Source: an uncultured Clostridia bacterium
GTDB taxonomy: Bacteria > Bacillota > Clostridia > UBA1381
NCBI GenBank assembly: GCA_947624165.1
Contig: CANQJC010000003.1
Coordinates: 1-64,000 of the forward strand
Direction of reading: 5' to 3'
Length of the DNA: 64,000 nt
A program made the position numbers and the translations under genes. Positions 29,704-39,616 of this stretch are shown here, piece by piece. The notes under the pieces were generated by a model. The model made no database searches and had not been told where the DNA came from. It saw only the letters and a program-made list of their open reading frames with translations. How positions within the stretch are numbered: the stretch's first letter is position 1; every line of letters begins with the position of its first letter.

Positions 29704-29914
29704 TTTTTCGTTCTCCTTTATCTGTGCATATACATATATTTTACCTCTTACACCGTATAAGTGTCAAGTAAAATATAATAATTTGTCAAAAAGATAAAAA
29801 ACGCCGCACGCGTATTGGCGCGCGTTTGAAAAACAAATTTTTTTACAAAAAGACTTGATTATACGCAAAAATAGTCTTATAATGTTAATGTTTAAGACAG
29901 AAAGGGATTTTGAA

Positions 29915-31711
29915 ATGCAAGAAACAAACAATAAAAAAGCGAAAAAAGCGCAGTCGTTTATGATAAACGTCTCGATAGTGCTGTTTGCACAGTTTGCGGT
30001 AAAAATTCTCGGACTTGTGTACCGTGTTGTTCTTACAAATATAGACGGCTTCGGCGACGCCGGCAACGGTTTTTATACGGCAGGATTCCAGGTTTACACC
30101 GTACTGTTGGCGATATCCTCGGTCGGTATACCGAACGCTATCGCGAAAATGGTTTCCGAACGCGCCGCGCTTAACGATTACAAGGGCGCGCACAATATAT
30201 TTAAGTCGGCGTTTCTGCTGTTTGCTTGTATAGGCGCGTTTTGCGCTTTGCTTCTGTACATAGGCGCGGATTTTGTTTCAACATATATAATCGGAAATTC
30301 CGAGATAAGATACGTAATGCGCGCTCTCGCGCCTTCGATATTTTTCGTATGCGTCTCGTCGGTAATACGCGGATATTTCCAGGGACTGAACGATATGAAC
30401 GCGACAAGCCGTTCACAAATTTTGGAGCAGATTTTTAAATGCGGTCTCACGATACTGTTCGTTGTATTGACAGTAGGCGTTATGCCGCTGATCATGGAGC
30501 TTTTCTCACACGGATTCCTGCTCGCCGACAAGCTTTATTACACGGAAGCGGTCAACGGACAGGAAGTCACGAAAACGCTCCCAGAAATCATGGCGGCGTG
30601 GGCAAACCTGGCAAGTTCCGCGGCAACGCTGATCTCCTTTGCATATTTGATACTTTTTTATGCGCGCAGGAAGAAGGGGCTGAGAGAAAAAATACGTCAG
30701 TCCGCCGTCGATTCGCTTAAGGAATCCACGGGACACATAATGAAATCGGTTCTTATGCTGTCCGTTCCCATTTCGCTTGCGTCTATCGTGACTGCGGTAA
30801 ACCGCGTTATAGACACCGCGACGATCACACGCGGCATTGAAATAGCGTTCGCGAACGGTATACCGGCATATGAAGGTAACGCCGCGATACCGCACCCTAC
30901 ACTGAAGGAATTGAGCGATTATGCCATAATCCTCGCAGGAAGGCTGTCAAAGAGCGACACTATCATCAATATGCCGCTCGCTCTGAACGTGGCGTTTTCG
31001 ACCGTGCTTGTACCTTCTATCGCCGGCGCGCTTGCAAAAGGCGACAAGAAAGAAGCGAGCGATAAAATTTCTTATTCGTTTCTTATATCGATCCTGCTTA
31101 TATTGCCGTGCGTCATAGGTCTGATCGTTCTTGCGAACCCGATATATAAGCTGCTTTATCCGGCGGCTTCTCTCGGTTCGGATCTGCTCGCGCTTATGGC
31201 TGTTTCACTTATTTTCAGCGCGCTGTTTCAGACAATGTCGGGCGCGCTGCAGGGCATGGGCAAGGTATTTTCGCCTGCGGTCGGACTGCTTGTCGGCTGC
31301 GCGATAAAAATCATATTAAACGTCGTACTGATACGCCAGAGAGCAATCAACATTTACGGAGCCGCAATAAGCTCGATAATATGCCAATTTGCCGCTTTTG
31401 TTATCTGTTACGCGATACTGTCCAAACACCTTACTGTCGGCATAACATTCAAAAAATACATTTTAAAGCCGCTGTCAGCAGGATTGATAATGGGCGCGGG
31501 AGCGTATCTTGCGTATCACGCTTTATACGCGCTCATAGGCAGTAATTTAATTTCCGTCCTCTCCGCGCTTATTGCGGCGGTAATAATATACGCCGTCATG
31601 ACGTTCTCACTCAGAGTTTTGGACGAGGAGGAAATAAAAATGCTTCCCGGCGGCGGCAGACTTTATTCGTTACTTGTAAAATTAAAGCTTTATCCATCGG
31701 ATAACAAATAA
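29915..31711 (+). CDS. Polysaccharide biosynthesis/flippase family protein (SpoVB-like, MOP superfamily)
   Basis: Multi-TM; AKILGLVYRVVLTNIDGFGDAGNGFYTAGFQVYTVLLAISSVGIPNAIAKMVSE; RBS GAAAGGG supports ATG at 29915. Confidence 0.92.
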   Translation: MQETNNKKAKKAQSFMINVSIVLFAQFAVKILGLVYRVVLTNIDGFGDAGNGFYTAGFQVYTVLLAISSVGIPNAIAKMVSERAALNDYKGAHNIFKSAFLLFACIGAFCALLLYIGADFVSTYIIGNSEIRYVMRALAPSIFFVCVSSVIRGYFQGLNDMNATSRSQILEQIFKCGLTILFVVLTVGVMPLIMELFSHGFLLADKLYYTEAVNGQEVTKTLPEIMAAWANLASSAATLISFAYLILFYARRKKGLREKIRQSAVDSLKESTGHIMKSVLMLSVPISLASIVTAVNRVIDTATITRGIEIAFANGIPAYEGNAAIPHPTLKELSDYAIILAGRLSKSDTIINMPLALNVAFSTVLVPSIAGALAKGDKKEASDKISYSFLISILLILPCVIGLIVLANPIYKLLYPAASLGSDLLALMAVSLIFSALFQTMSGALQGMGKVFSPAVGLLVGCAIKIILNVVLIRQRAINIYGAAISSIICQFAAFVICYAILSKHLTVGITFKKYILKPLSAGLIMGAGAYLAYHALYALIGSNLISVLSALIAAVIIYAVMTFSLRVLDEEEIKMLPGGGRLYSLLVKLKLYPSDNK

Positions 31712-31743
31712 AAAAAATCAGGTCAAATGACCTGATTTTTTTT
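31711..31743. terminator. Bidirectional terminator
   Basis: AAAAAAATCAGGTCA AATG ACCTGATTTTTTTT. Confidence 0.88.
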
Positions 31744-32227
31744 ATTTAAGTACCTTTACGCTTTCAATATCTCCCGATGTTTTAACGTATTTCGAATATA
31801 AATCAATATTTCTTCCGACCGACAGTTCCGTTGTATCGTTCAGAATGTAATTATCGTCCGATTCCTTACCCTCGCCCACGATCGTGACAAAACAGGTGTA
31901 TCTGTCCGGCAGCTCGCTTATCTTCAGTTCACCCGATGCGGTCGTCGATTGCTGCGTCGCGTTTTCAACACGAACGTCCGTGATCTCACCCAAATTCTTT
32001 TCGGACTTCTTATCGGTGATCCTTCCCTTTTTCTCGAGAGCGTTCACGGTGTATTCTCGTACATTTTCAACACGCAGAACATATTCAAACTGCTTGTCAC
32101 CCATTACCGAATCCGTTATTTTACTTCCGTAGCGCGCCGCAATACCGATTATTACAACGATAAGAAGAACAACGACAAGAATGTCGATAATGCTTATTTT
32201 ACCTTTTATTTTTCCGTTTTTATCCAT
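31742..32227 (-). CDS. DUF4330 domain-containing protein
   Basis: KISIIDILVVVLLIVVIIGIAARYGSK N-terminal TM, FEYVLRVENVREYTVNAL. Confidence 0.8.
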   Translation of the reverse strand: MDKNGKIKGKISIIDILVVVLLIVVIIGIAARYGSKITDSVMGDKQFEYVLRVENVREYTVNALEKKGRITDKKSEKNLGEITDVRVENATQQSTTASGELKISELPDRYTCFVTIVGEGKESDDNYILNDTTELSVGRNIDLYSKYVKTSGDIESVKVLK

Positions 32228-32241
32228 TTTTCTTATCCTCC

Positions 32242-32709
32242 TTAATCGTTAATTTCTATAACATATCCCATCGATGCGTAGCCCTTGCCGCGCACAGGGA
32301 TCTCCGCTCCTACCTTTACCGGCGTACCGCCCGCGCGAAGTGCCAGATCCGATATATCCATATCAGCCTCTATCGTTACGTACACATCGCATTTACTCTC
32401 AATCGTTTCGTTTGCGTAAGTACCGTCGATACTGTTATAAGCAAGCGTCTGCGCCGGTTTTGTCTCGACCGCCTTGACAGTTCCGCCATCCTTTTCCGTA
32501 AGGCTTATTGTCACTCGGTCGCCGATCGTTATCGCGTCCGCGAAGCTTTCGTCTTCATTTTGCACCAGTACCGTAAAATCCACCGTCCTGTGTTCTCCCG
32601 ACGTCATGACCGACGGTAAAAGCTTTAAGCAGGCAAATACCGCCGCCGCGAGCAGAACAATAATTATTACGGCGTCGATCACCGTAAATCTAACTTTTTT
32701 CTCTGACAT
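32242..32709 (-). CDS. DUF4330 domain-containing protein (paralogue)
   Basis: FTVIDAVIIIVLLAAAVFACLKLL, VDFTVLVQNEDESFADAI; tandem with previous gene. Confidence 0.78.
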   Translation of the reverse strand: MSEKKVRFTVIDAVIIIVLLAAAVFACLKLLPSVMTSGEHRTVDFTVLVQNEDESFADAITIGDRVTISLTEKDGGTVKAVETKPAQTLAYNSIDGTYANETIESKCDVYVTIEADMDISDLALRAGGTPVKVGAEIPVRGKGYASMGYVIEIND

Positions 32710-33837
32710 TTAAATATCCTCCTTATAAACTGATTTTCGATATACATCTTCGGTTTTCTTCGTCATTACCCTCGCGGTAAACTTTTCTTCGAATATCCTT
32801 TTCGATTGGACCGACATTACTCTGTAAAGCGCGTCGTTATTCAAAAGCTCCTCAACCTTATCCGCTATCAAGCCGGCGTTCTTGGTCGGTACGACAAATC
32901 CGTTCACTCCGTCGCATATAACGCCCGGATTACCGCCGAAATCGGATACTACCGCAGGTATCCCCAAGCTCATACCTTCAAGCAGGGCAAGACTTGTCGC
33001 TTCCGTACCGTACGATGCGTTGACCTGAACGTCCGTTATTTGCATAAGCTTGTCAACATCACGTATAAAGCCGGTAAAGATGATCTGTTCCTCGCGTCGG
33101 ATAGCTTTTACCTTTTCGCGCAGTACCTTTTCATACGAGCCGGTACCGGCAATATAAAAGCGTAGCTTGTGGCCGCGCCGAAGCAGAATATTCGCAGCGT
33201 CAATAAAATACTCATGTCCCTTTATATCCTCAAGTCTCGCGACTATTGAGACGGCTCTGCATGGATCCGGCAAATCAAATCGTTCCCTAATCACGCGTTT
33301 TTCGTCTACGGACACGGGAGTTAATCCCTCAACGCCGTTTAGGATAACGTCTATCTTATCATCCTTTATCCCCGTCTCGATAAGATTCTCCTTTGCCGCC
33401 TGAGCGACGGCTATTATCCTGTCGGCAAAATAATTATTCACCATGCCGTTAAGCAGCTTTCCGATACCGCGTGAGATCCTTCGCGAAGGCGGGAATACGC
33501 TGTGCCTTGTATACACTACCTTCGCCCCCGAAAATTTGGCGGCGATCCGCGCGGACATGCTGGCGTGTGTGTGGACCACGTCGGGTTTCTCACGTCGGAA
33601 TATCTCATATAAGGCTCGCACGGCAGATAAATCAAGCGATTTGTCGGCTATGCCGTCCACTTCCGAAACCTTGACGCCGAGACCTTCTATACTGCTTTTC
33701 AGCAGACTGCCGCACGGCAGAATAACGGAAACGTCAAAATTGCCGTAATCAAAGTTTTCAAGAAGCGTTATAAGACATTTGCCCGCGCCGCCTATATTTG
33801 TATCGGAAGAAACCTCAATAACTTTTATTTTTTTCAT
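32710..33837 (-). CDS. Glycosyltransferase family 4
   Basis: NIGGAGKCLITLLENF, DVVHTHASMSARIAAKFSG, TSLALLEGMSLGIPAVVSDFGGNPGVI. Confidence 0.94.
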   Translation of the reverse strand: MKKIKVIEVSSDTNIGGAGKCLITLLENFDYGNFDVSVILPCGSLLKSSIEGLGVKVSEVDGIADKSLDLSAVRALYEIFRREKPDVVHTHASMSARIAAKFSGAKVVYTRHSVFPPSRRISRGIGKLLNGMVNNYFADRIIAVAQAAKENLIETGIKDDKIDVILNGVEGLTPVSVDEKRVIRERFDLPDPCRAVSIVARLEDIKGHEYFIDAANILLRRGHKLRFYIAGTGSYEKVLREKVKAIRREEQIIFTGFIRDVDKLMQITDVQVNASYGTEATSLALLEGMSLGIPAVVSDFGGNPGVICDGVNGFVVPTKNAGLIADKVEELLNNDALYRVMSVQSKRIFEEKFTARVMTKKTEDVYRKSVYKEDI

Positions 33838-35711
33838 TCGCCGTTCCTCCCGTCCGTCACAGAGGTATATTTGATCGCCATACCAAGTCCGATTATCATA
33901 AAGAACAGAGCCATAACTCTGTAATTGTAGAATGTGTAGTCGAACATGCTTTGGACGAGAAATCCGACAACGCCGCTTGCAACGGCTAAAGCAAGCATAG
34001 GCTCGGTATCCTTTTTATAACCGCTTCGATAAACAGAGGACATCTTTTTCAGAAATACGCCCTGCGTCACAACGAATATGCCAAGTCCCCCTATTCCCGC
34101 TTCAACCAGCAGCTGAAGGAAGAGATTGTGAGAATGAGGGGCTATAATGGCGTTATAGGAGAAAAACGGATAAACCTGGGCAAACGCCGCTTCTCCCATG
34201 CCGATCCCGCCCGGCCAATAATGCTTCATCATTCCGAGCGTACCCATCCAAATGTAAACTCTGTACGACGTTGACGAGTCCTCCATATTTCCGACGCTCA
34301 TAATTCGGTCGACTATCGTCTGCGGAACGACAAACGGCAATATGCATATGACGAGAGGGATCACCCCCCACAGCTTTCCTTCATAAAAAGATACGAATAT
34401 TATAACGCTGACCATAAATCCTATCCAGCATCCACGCGACTGCGTAAGCACAAGGCACAGCGCGAGAGCGAGGAACGCCGCTCCGTAAGCCCATTTAGAA
34501 AGACTTTTTACACTGTCTTTAAGCATGAATACGGCTGCGACCGGCAGCACAAGCAGCAGATATTCACCCAGCACGTTCGGATTGCCGAGAGTGGAATAAA
34601 CTCTCATCGCAGAGTCTTCAAACATTTCCTCGTCGATCCATGAGTTAGACGTCGTCCAACCGAAAATATACTGGAGAATACCGTACAGCGCGACCAGCGC
34701 GCCGGATATTACCAAAAATCTGAATAAACCGCGCATCTGTTCCTTCGTGCGTATCGAGTTTATTACCGTAAAATAGAAAATCACAAATACAAAGTACATA
34801 GCCCATACCTTAAGGCTGTCGACTCGCGCGAACGAAGTTATACACGACAGAAGAAGTACGAGCAAAAAGAGTGCGAGACACATACCCACACCGTCAAAAC
34901 GCCATTTGAAGCCGCGATCCGTGACTGATTTTATGATAAGGGATAAAGTCGTCCAGATACATATCCCCGCAAGTGCCATCGTCGGTGCGAACGGCGCGGC
35001 AAATACAGCGGCATACACTCCCGTAACGGGAGCATACATCACAAGTATAAGCGCGAATACCGCGAACGGCAGCGCGGCTCCGTAGAGAAGATTCACACTC
35101 ATGGCGGCTCCTGCCGCCGCTCCGGCGATAAGCGCGAGGACGAGCCTTTTCACTCCGTGCGTTTCTTCCTCGTCAAAGAAATCGAAATCAATATTTTTAA
35201 ATCCCGCCAAGCTTTTAAAAAAACATACAAATTTACTCGGGTTTAAAAACGACATAAGATTGTAGTTCGCAATACACAATACCGCGCCAAATCCTCCCGC
35301 AATAAGCGCGATTTTCGATATATGCGCCCGCGCGGCGCAGTATGTCAGCGCGGTGCAGACGAGCATTATTCCGAAGAATCTTGTGTTTACAGCCATAAAA
35401 TTCTGCATATATGTTTTTGCCCATGTACAGATAAAGCTTTCCGATATGTTTTTTTCAATAAAATCCCCGGCTTTTCCGCGCAGAAACGACAAAAAAGCAA
35501 AAGGCGAAGATACAATTTTGCCCGATACGTTTTCCGCGCACGCGGAGTCTTTTCCTTCGCCGCGCAGTTTATTCATAATGACGCTTCCGCGCCATGAAGC
35601 CGACACTGCGTTATAGATTTTCATCAGAAAAGCACAGACCGCGCTTTCCTTAAAACATTGTGCGAGCGTTTTAAAAAACGCGGCAAGCGACGATAATATT
35701 GCGCTGTTCAT
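33834..35711 (-). CDS. O-antigen ligase/polymerase-like membrane protein
   Basis: Multi-TM; YGILQYIFGWTTSNSWIDEEMFEDSAMRVYSTLGNPNVLGEYLLLVLPVA, LTQSRGCWIGF, HSHNLFLQLLVEAGIGGL. Confidence 0.92.
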   Translation of the reverse strand: MNSAILSSLAAFFKTLAQCFKESAVCAFLMKIYNAVSASWRGSVIMNKLRGEGKDSACAENVSGKIVSSPFAFLSFLRGKAGDFIEKNISESFICTWAKTYMQNFMAVNTRFFGIMLVCTALTYCAARAHISKIALIAGGFGAVLCIANYNLMSFLNPSKFVCFFKSLAGFKNIDFDFFDEEETHGVKRLVLALIAGAAAGAAMSVNLLYGAALPFAVFALILVMYAPVTGVYAAVFAAPFAPTMALAGICIWTTLSLIIKSVTDRGFKWRFDGVGMCLALFLLVLLLSCITSFARVDSLKVWAMYFVFVIFYFTVINSIRTKEQMRGLFRFLVISGALVALYGILQYIFGWTTSNSWIDEEMFEDSAMRVYSTLGNPNVLGEYLLLVLPVAAVFMLKDSVKSLSKWAYGAAFLALALCLVLTQSRGCWIGFMVSVIIFVSFYEGKLWGVIPLVICILPFVVPQTIVDRIMSVGNMEDSSTSYRVYIWMGTLGMMKHYWPGGIGMGEAAFAQVYPFFSYNAIIAPHSHNLFLQLLVEAGIGGLGIFVVTQGVFLKKMSSVYRSGYKKDTEPMLALAVASGVVGFLVQSMFDYTFYNYRVMALFFMIIGLGMAIKYTSVTDGRNGE

Positions 35712-35715
35712 TTCA

Positions 35716-37254
35716 TCAACCTCTCTTTCTTATAATGCTCTTGATATCCTCCTGACCCGTAATAACGAGTGCGATAAGATAAACGGCAAGTCCGCACGCG
35801 CCGCAAATGGCGCACACTATGAAATTTCCGATCCAGCCGGAAAATCTGTTTACGATAAACGAGTATACAACCGCCATTACCACGCCCATAATTACTGCCG
35901 AAAAAAGCGTCTTCAGCATATTTATTATATCGCTTCGGCATATCAGTCCTTTATGTGCGCGCGTAATACAGTACCAATTGAGTGCCGCGTTTATAATCGA
36001 GCCGAACGCGGCGGCGAGCGCAAGTCCGTTTGTAGACATCAGCCGGTACAGCAGATACGCAAGCGCGATATTTATTACCATGCTGACGACAGAGTTACGC
36101 ATAGGCGTTTTACTGTCGTTCATTGAGAAAAACGCCTTGGAGAGTATTTCATTGAGACCCAATCCGAGCATACCGACAGAGTAAAATTTAAGCAGCCCGC
36201 CGATCGCGTTTATGCTTGCGTCGTCCATTCTCCCGAATCCGAAAATAAGTCTCGATATATTGTTATGCAGAACCATAAACACAGCCATAAGCGGCGCGAT
36301 CACAAGAACGATAGCTCTCATCGATGAAACGATAAGACCCTTTGCTTCTTGATCCTTTCCTTCCGAAACCGCTTTTGCAAGCTTCGGAAAAATCAAGTTC
36401 GTTACAACGAAACTAAACACGCCCACAACTATTATATACAGTCTGTTTGACTGCTGGATATATGTGACCGCCGACTCAATATTGGACGCAAACCTCTGAT
36501 TTACTACCGTATAAAGCGGTTGTACCCACGTCGATATCAGCATCGGACCGGCAAGGAGCAACGCCTGCTTAATGTACGGGTCCTTAAAACGGAAATCGGG
36601 TCGGAAGCGTACTCCGAATTTGCGTATCCACGGTACAAGTATCAAAAATTGCAGGCTCCAGGCGATAACCATAGTCACCGACAAGCCGTATACGCCGAAT
36701 CGATTTGCGAAAAGCGGATAATACAATATGATGACCGCGTTCGATACAAGGCTGATAACGGCGGGTATCCTGTATTCGCCGAACGATTGCAAAAGTCCGA
36801 CAAACGAAAAAGCCAAGCCCGTGAATATTATCATCGGGAACATTATCGCCGTCAGCCGCGCCGTCAGTTCCGCTTTTTCACCCGTATAATTTGTTTGGAG
36901 CGACACAAGCGCGCCGCGGAACACAATGCCGGCAAAGACAATGATCAGCGTTACGGACACGATCATTGTTACAAATTTATTGACGAATTTCATGGCTTCG
37001 TCCTTACCGTGCTTCGACATCACGTCATTGAAGACAGGAATGAACGTAGCGGATATCACTCCGCCGATAATCACGTCAAAAAACGTCGTCGGTATGGTGG
37101 AAGCCGTAAGAAATGCATCGGATATCACGCCGGAACCGAAGTACGCCGTAAGGATCGAATCGCGCGCCTGTCCGAGTATTTTTGACAAAAGCGTTGCCGC
37201 AGCCATGAATCCTGCGGTCAGGAGCATCGTTTGACCTGCCTTTTTCTTGCTCAA
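35716..37254 (-). CDS. murJ: Lipid II flippase MurJ
   Basis: AAATLLSKILGQARDSILTAYFGSG, DAFLTASTIPTTFFDVIIGG; MOP-family topology. Confidence 0.93.
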   Translation of the reverse strand: MSKKKAGQTMLLTAGFMAAATLLSKILGQARDSILTAYFGSGVISDAFLTASTIPTTFFDVIIGGVISATFIPVFNDVMSKHGKDEAMKFVNKFVTMIVSVTLIIVFAGIVFRGALVSLQTNYTGEKAELTARLTAIMFPMIIFTGLAFSFVGLLQSFGEYRIPAVISLVSNAVIILYYPLFANRFGVYGLSVTMVIAWSLQFLILVPWIRKFGVRFRPDFRFKDPYIKQALLLAGPMLISTWVQPLYTVVNQRFASNIESAVTYIQQSNRLYIIVVGVFSFVVTNLIFPKLAKAVSEGKDQEAKGLIVSSMRAIVLVIAPLMAVFMVLHNNISRLIFGFGRMDDASINAIGGLLKFYSVGMLGLGLNEILSKAFFSMNDSKTPMRNSVVSMVINIALAYLLYRLMSTNGLALAAAFGSIINAALNWYCITRAHKGLICRSDIINMLKTLFSAVIMGVVMAVVYSFIVNRFSGWIGNFIVCAICGACGLAVYLIALVITGQEDIKSIIRKRG

Positions 37255-39506
37255 GCGTCAACACTCCCCTTTTCGTAAAGCTCGATTGCGTATTTTCCGT
37301 TAAGACGCGCCTGATCTCTGAGCGCGATATAATTTTCCTTAAGGTCGTCCTTTATTTCATCATAGCTTGCTTCGCACTCGTCAAGGAGCGTCTTGAGACG
37401 CTCAAATGTAACGTTGGCAACGTCGATATAATGCGTCTGGTGAGTATATTCCATAAAACTGCTTATTTTGGGGTCGTAAGCTATACCGATAAGCGGTACG
37501 GAATTGATAACCGCGTATATGAGCGTATGCAGGCGCATACCGATGCACAGTCCGAAGCATTTTGTCAGCGACATTACGTCCTCCACGCTGTAACGCTTGG
37601 AAATTATAGACGAATCATATTTCATTTTTTTTCGTATGCTTTGCATGATAGCTGTGTCGCGGCTCGACTGCATCGGAGTAAATACCGCATAATATCCGTA
37701 TTTTTCATATGCGTAATCGCACGCGCGCGCCACCGATTCCTCAAATTCCGTTCCGAGCGACTGCCATCGTCTTATCGACACACCGAGAAGCTTTTCTCCC
37801 GTGTTTACTCCTTCGGCTTCAAGGATCTCTCTTCCCCTGTTTTCGTCGGCAACGTCAAGCTCAAGCGCGGGATCAGCCGTAATTATAACATTCTCGTTAT
37901 CCACTCCGATTTCCTTCAGCGTATTGTACGAGCGTTCGTCGCGCAGCGTTATTAAATCTACTTTGTCAAGTATTTTTTTTGTCTTTAATATATTTTTTTT
38001 CTTCTCCAGCGGTCCAATACCGTTCGAATACAGCATAACGCGCATATTCAAACGAAGCGCGAGCGAGATTATTGTGAGGTAATACCACAGCGACTTTGTG
38101 CTTGTCCTGTCCTGAATAAGCGTACCGCCGCCGGAAATGAGAAGCTCCGCTTTTCCCATATGCTTCATTATTTTAAATATATTGAGCCTGTTTACGGATC
38201 TGACTTTGTAGCAGCTCATCGTTTCCTTCGGGTTCGCGCTGAGAACAACAATATTCGGGCTTTCCTTGTATGTCTTTAAATCTTGTATTATAGCCTTCAG
38301 CAGAGCGTCGTCTCCGCTGTTTTTAAAACCGTAATACCCCGAAATCAATATTTCACTGTTCTTTCCCAACGCCCAGTCGTACACCTTTATGCTGTCGTCA
38401 GCCATACGGCTTACGGAGTATTCTCGTTTTACAAGATCTCTGCCGTATTCTCCGAGCTTTCTTTTTTCATCCTCGCCGAGCGAAAAGAATTTAAGAATAT
38501 CTCTTTTTAACAGCTCGCCGGACGAGGGTTCGCAGCCACGGCAGCAAAAATTCGTATCAATACCGATTTGAAGCTTGTTTTCATCAAAAAGACCGATATA
38601 TCCTTCGTTACCGGCTATAACAGTACTTTTTCCCGCCGCCATCGCTTCAAGTGCGGCTCGGCTTACGCCGACAAACAGCTTGCATGGCGCAATAAGCTTG
38701 TTAATGTCGGTACGCGCGCCGGTAAGTATGATAGCGTCGCGGTTCAGCAGCGCATTTACCCTTTCCGCGGCTGCCTTTACGTTTGAATAGTCGTCACCCG
38801 ATCCTACCAGAATGATTTTTAGATTATCTATTTGTTTGCATAGCTCGGGGACGACCTCGATAAGCTGCTTCGCGACGAGACTGCGAGACTCGTCGAGTCG
38901 GCTTACGTAGGTAATGACCGTGTCCGTTTCATCGATGCCGAATTCGGACATGATATCCGAGCAATCCGTTTCTGAGGAGAATTTATCCGTATCTATTCCG
39001 TTGATCGTGACGTTTATATCCCCTTCGGGAACATGATAATTATCCATGAGATATTGCTTTATATCCTCGGAAACCGCGACGGTCTTTTCGCCCCAATCGG
39101 TTATATATTTAAGTCCGTAGCCGGTATTAAATACCCAATGAGCCGTTGTAACGAACGGAAATTTCATACGTTTTTGAAGCTTGCCGAGTATAAACGAGGG
39201 GATCCTCGCGTGAGAATGTACTATGTCTATATTCTCGTCCTTTATGATTTTTTTCAAAAGACAAGCCGCTTTAAACATATTAAACGGATTTTTGTTTTGG
39301 AGCGGAACGCGGTAATGCTTTATGCCGTATTCCTCCAGTTCCTTTACGTAAATACCCCCGTTTGACGTCACAACAACATTAAAACCTCTGCGTTTTAATT
39401 CCTTCGCAAGTTCCACGACATGTGTTTCCGCACCGCCTATATTAAGCTGCATAAGCGACAAAAGAATATTTGCCCCTTTTTTCAAGCATATCACCTGCTC
39501 TTTCAT
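37251..39506 (-). CDS. csaB: Fusion protein: N-terminal GT4 glycosyltransferase and C-terminal polysaccharide pyruvyl transferase CsaB
   Basis: GT4: QLNIGGAETHVVELAKELKRRGFNVVV, HSHARIPSFILGKL; CsaB: LISGYYGFKNSGDDALLKAIIQDL, LLISGGGTLIQDRTSTKSLWYYL, CIGMRLHTLIYAV. Confidence 0.93.
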   Translation of the reverse strand: MKEQVICLKKGANILLSLMQLNIGGAETHVVELAKELKRRGFNVVVTSNGGIYVKELEEYGIKHYRVPLQNKNPFNMFKAACLLKKIIKDENIDIVHSHARIPSFILGKLQKRMKFPFVTTAHWVFNTGYGLKYITDWGEKTVAVSEDIKQYLMDNYHVPEGDINVTINGIDTDKFSSETDCSDIMSEFGIDETDTVITYVSRLDESRSLVAKQLIEVVPELCKQIDNLKIILVGSGDDYSNVKAAAERVNALLNRDAIILTGARTDINKLIAPCKLFVGVSRAALEAMAAGKSTVIAGNEGYIGLFDENKLQIGIDTNFCCRGCEPSSGELLKRDILKFFSLGEDEKRKLGEYGRDLVKREYSVSRMADDSIKVYDWALGKNSEILISGYYGFKNSGDDALLKAIIQDLKTYKESPNIVVLSANPKETMSCYKVRSVNRLNIFKIMKHMGKAELLISGGGTLIQDRTSTKSLWYYLTIISLALRLNMRVMLYSNGIGPLEKKKNILKTKKILDKVDLITLRDERSYNTLKEIGVDNENVIITADPALELDVADENRGREILEAEGVNTGEKLLGVSIRRWQSLGTEFEESVARACDYAYEKYGYYAVFTPMQSSRDTAIMQSIRKKMKYDSSIISKRYSVEDVMSLTKCFGLCIGMRLHTLIYAVINSVPLIGIAYDPKISSFMEYTHQTHYIDVANVTFERLKTLLDECEASYDEIKDDLKENYIALRDQARLNGKYAIELYEKGSVDA

Positions 39507-39579
39507 ACATACTTATATTATTTTATCACAAAATCCGATAAATGTAAACAAAATAAGAAAATAATTGAATAAAAGAAAA

Positions 39580-39608
39580 CGGCAGTCCGCTTAAACGGCG
39601 GGCTGCCG
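39580..39608 (-). terminator. Intrinsic terminator downstream of zinc-ribbon/YARHG gene
   Basis: CGGCAGYCCGC stem; T-rich tract follows on minus strand. Confidence 0.75.
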
Positions 39609-39616
39609 CAACACGT

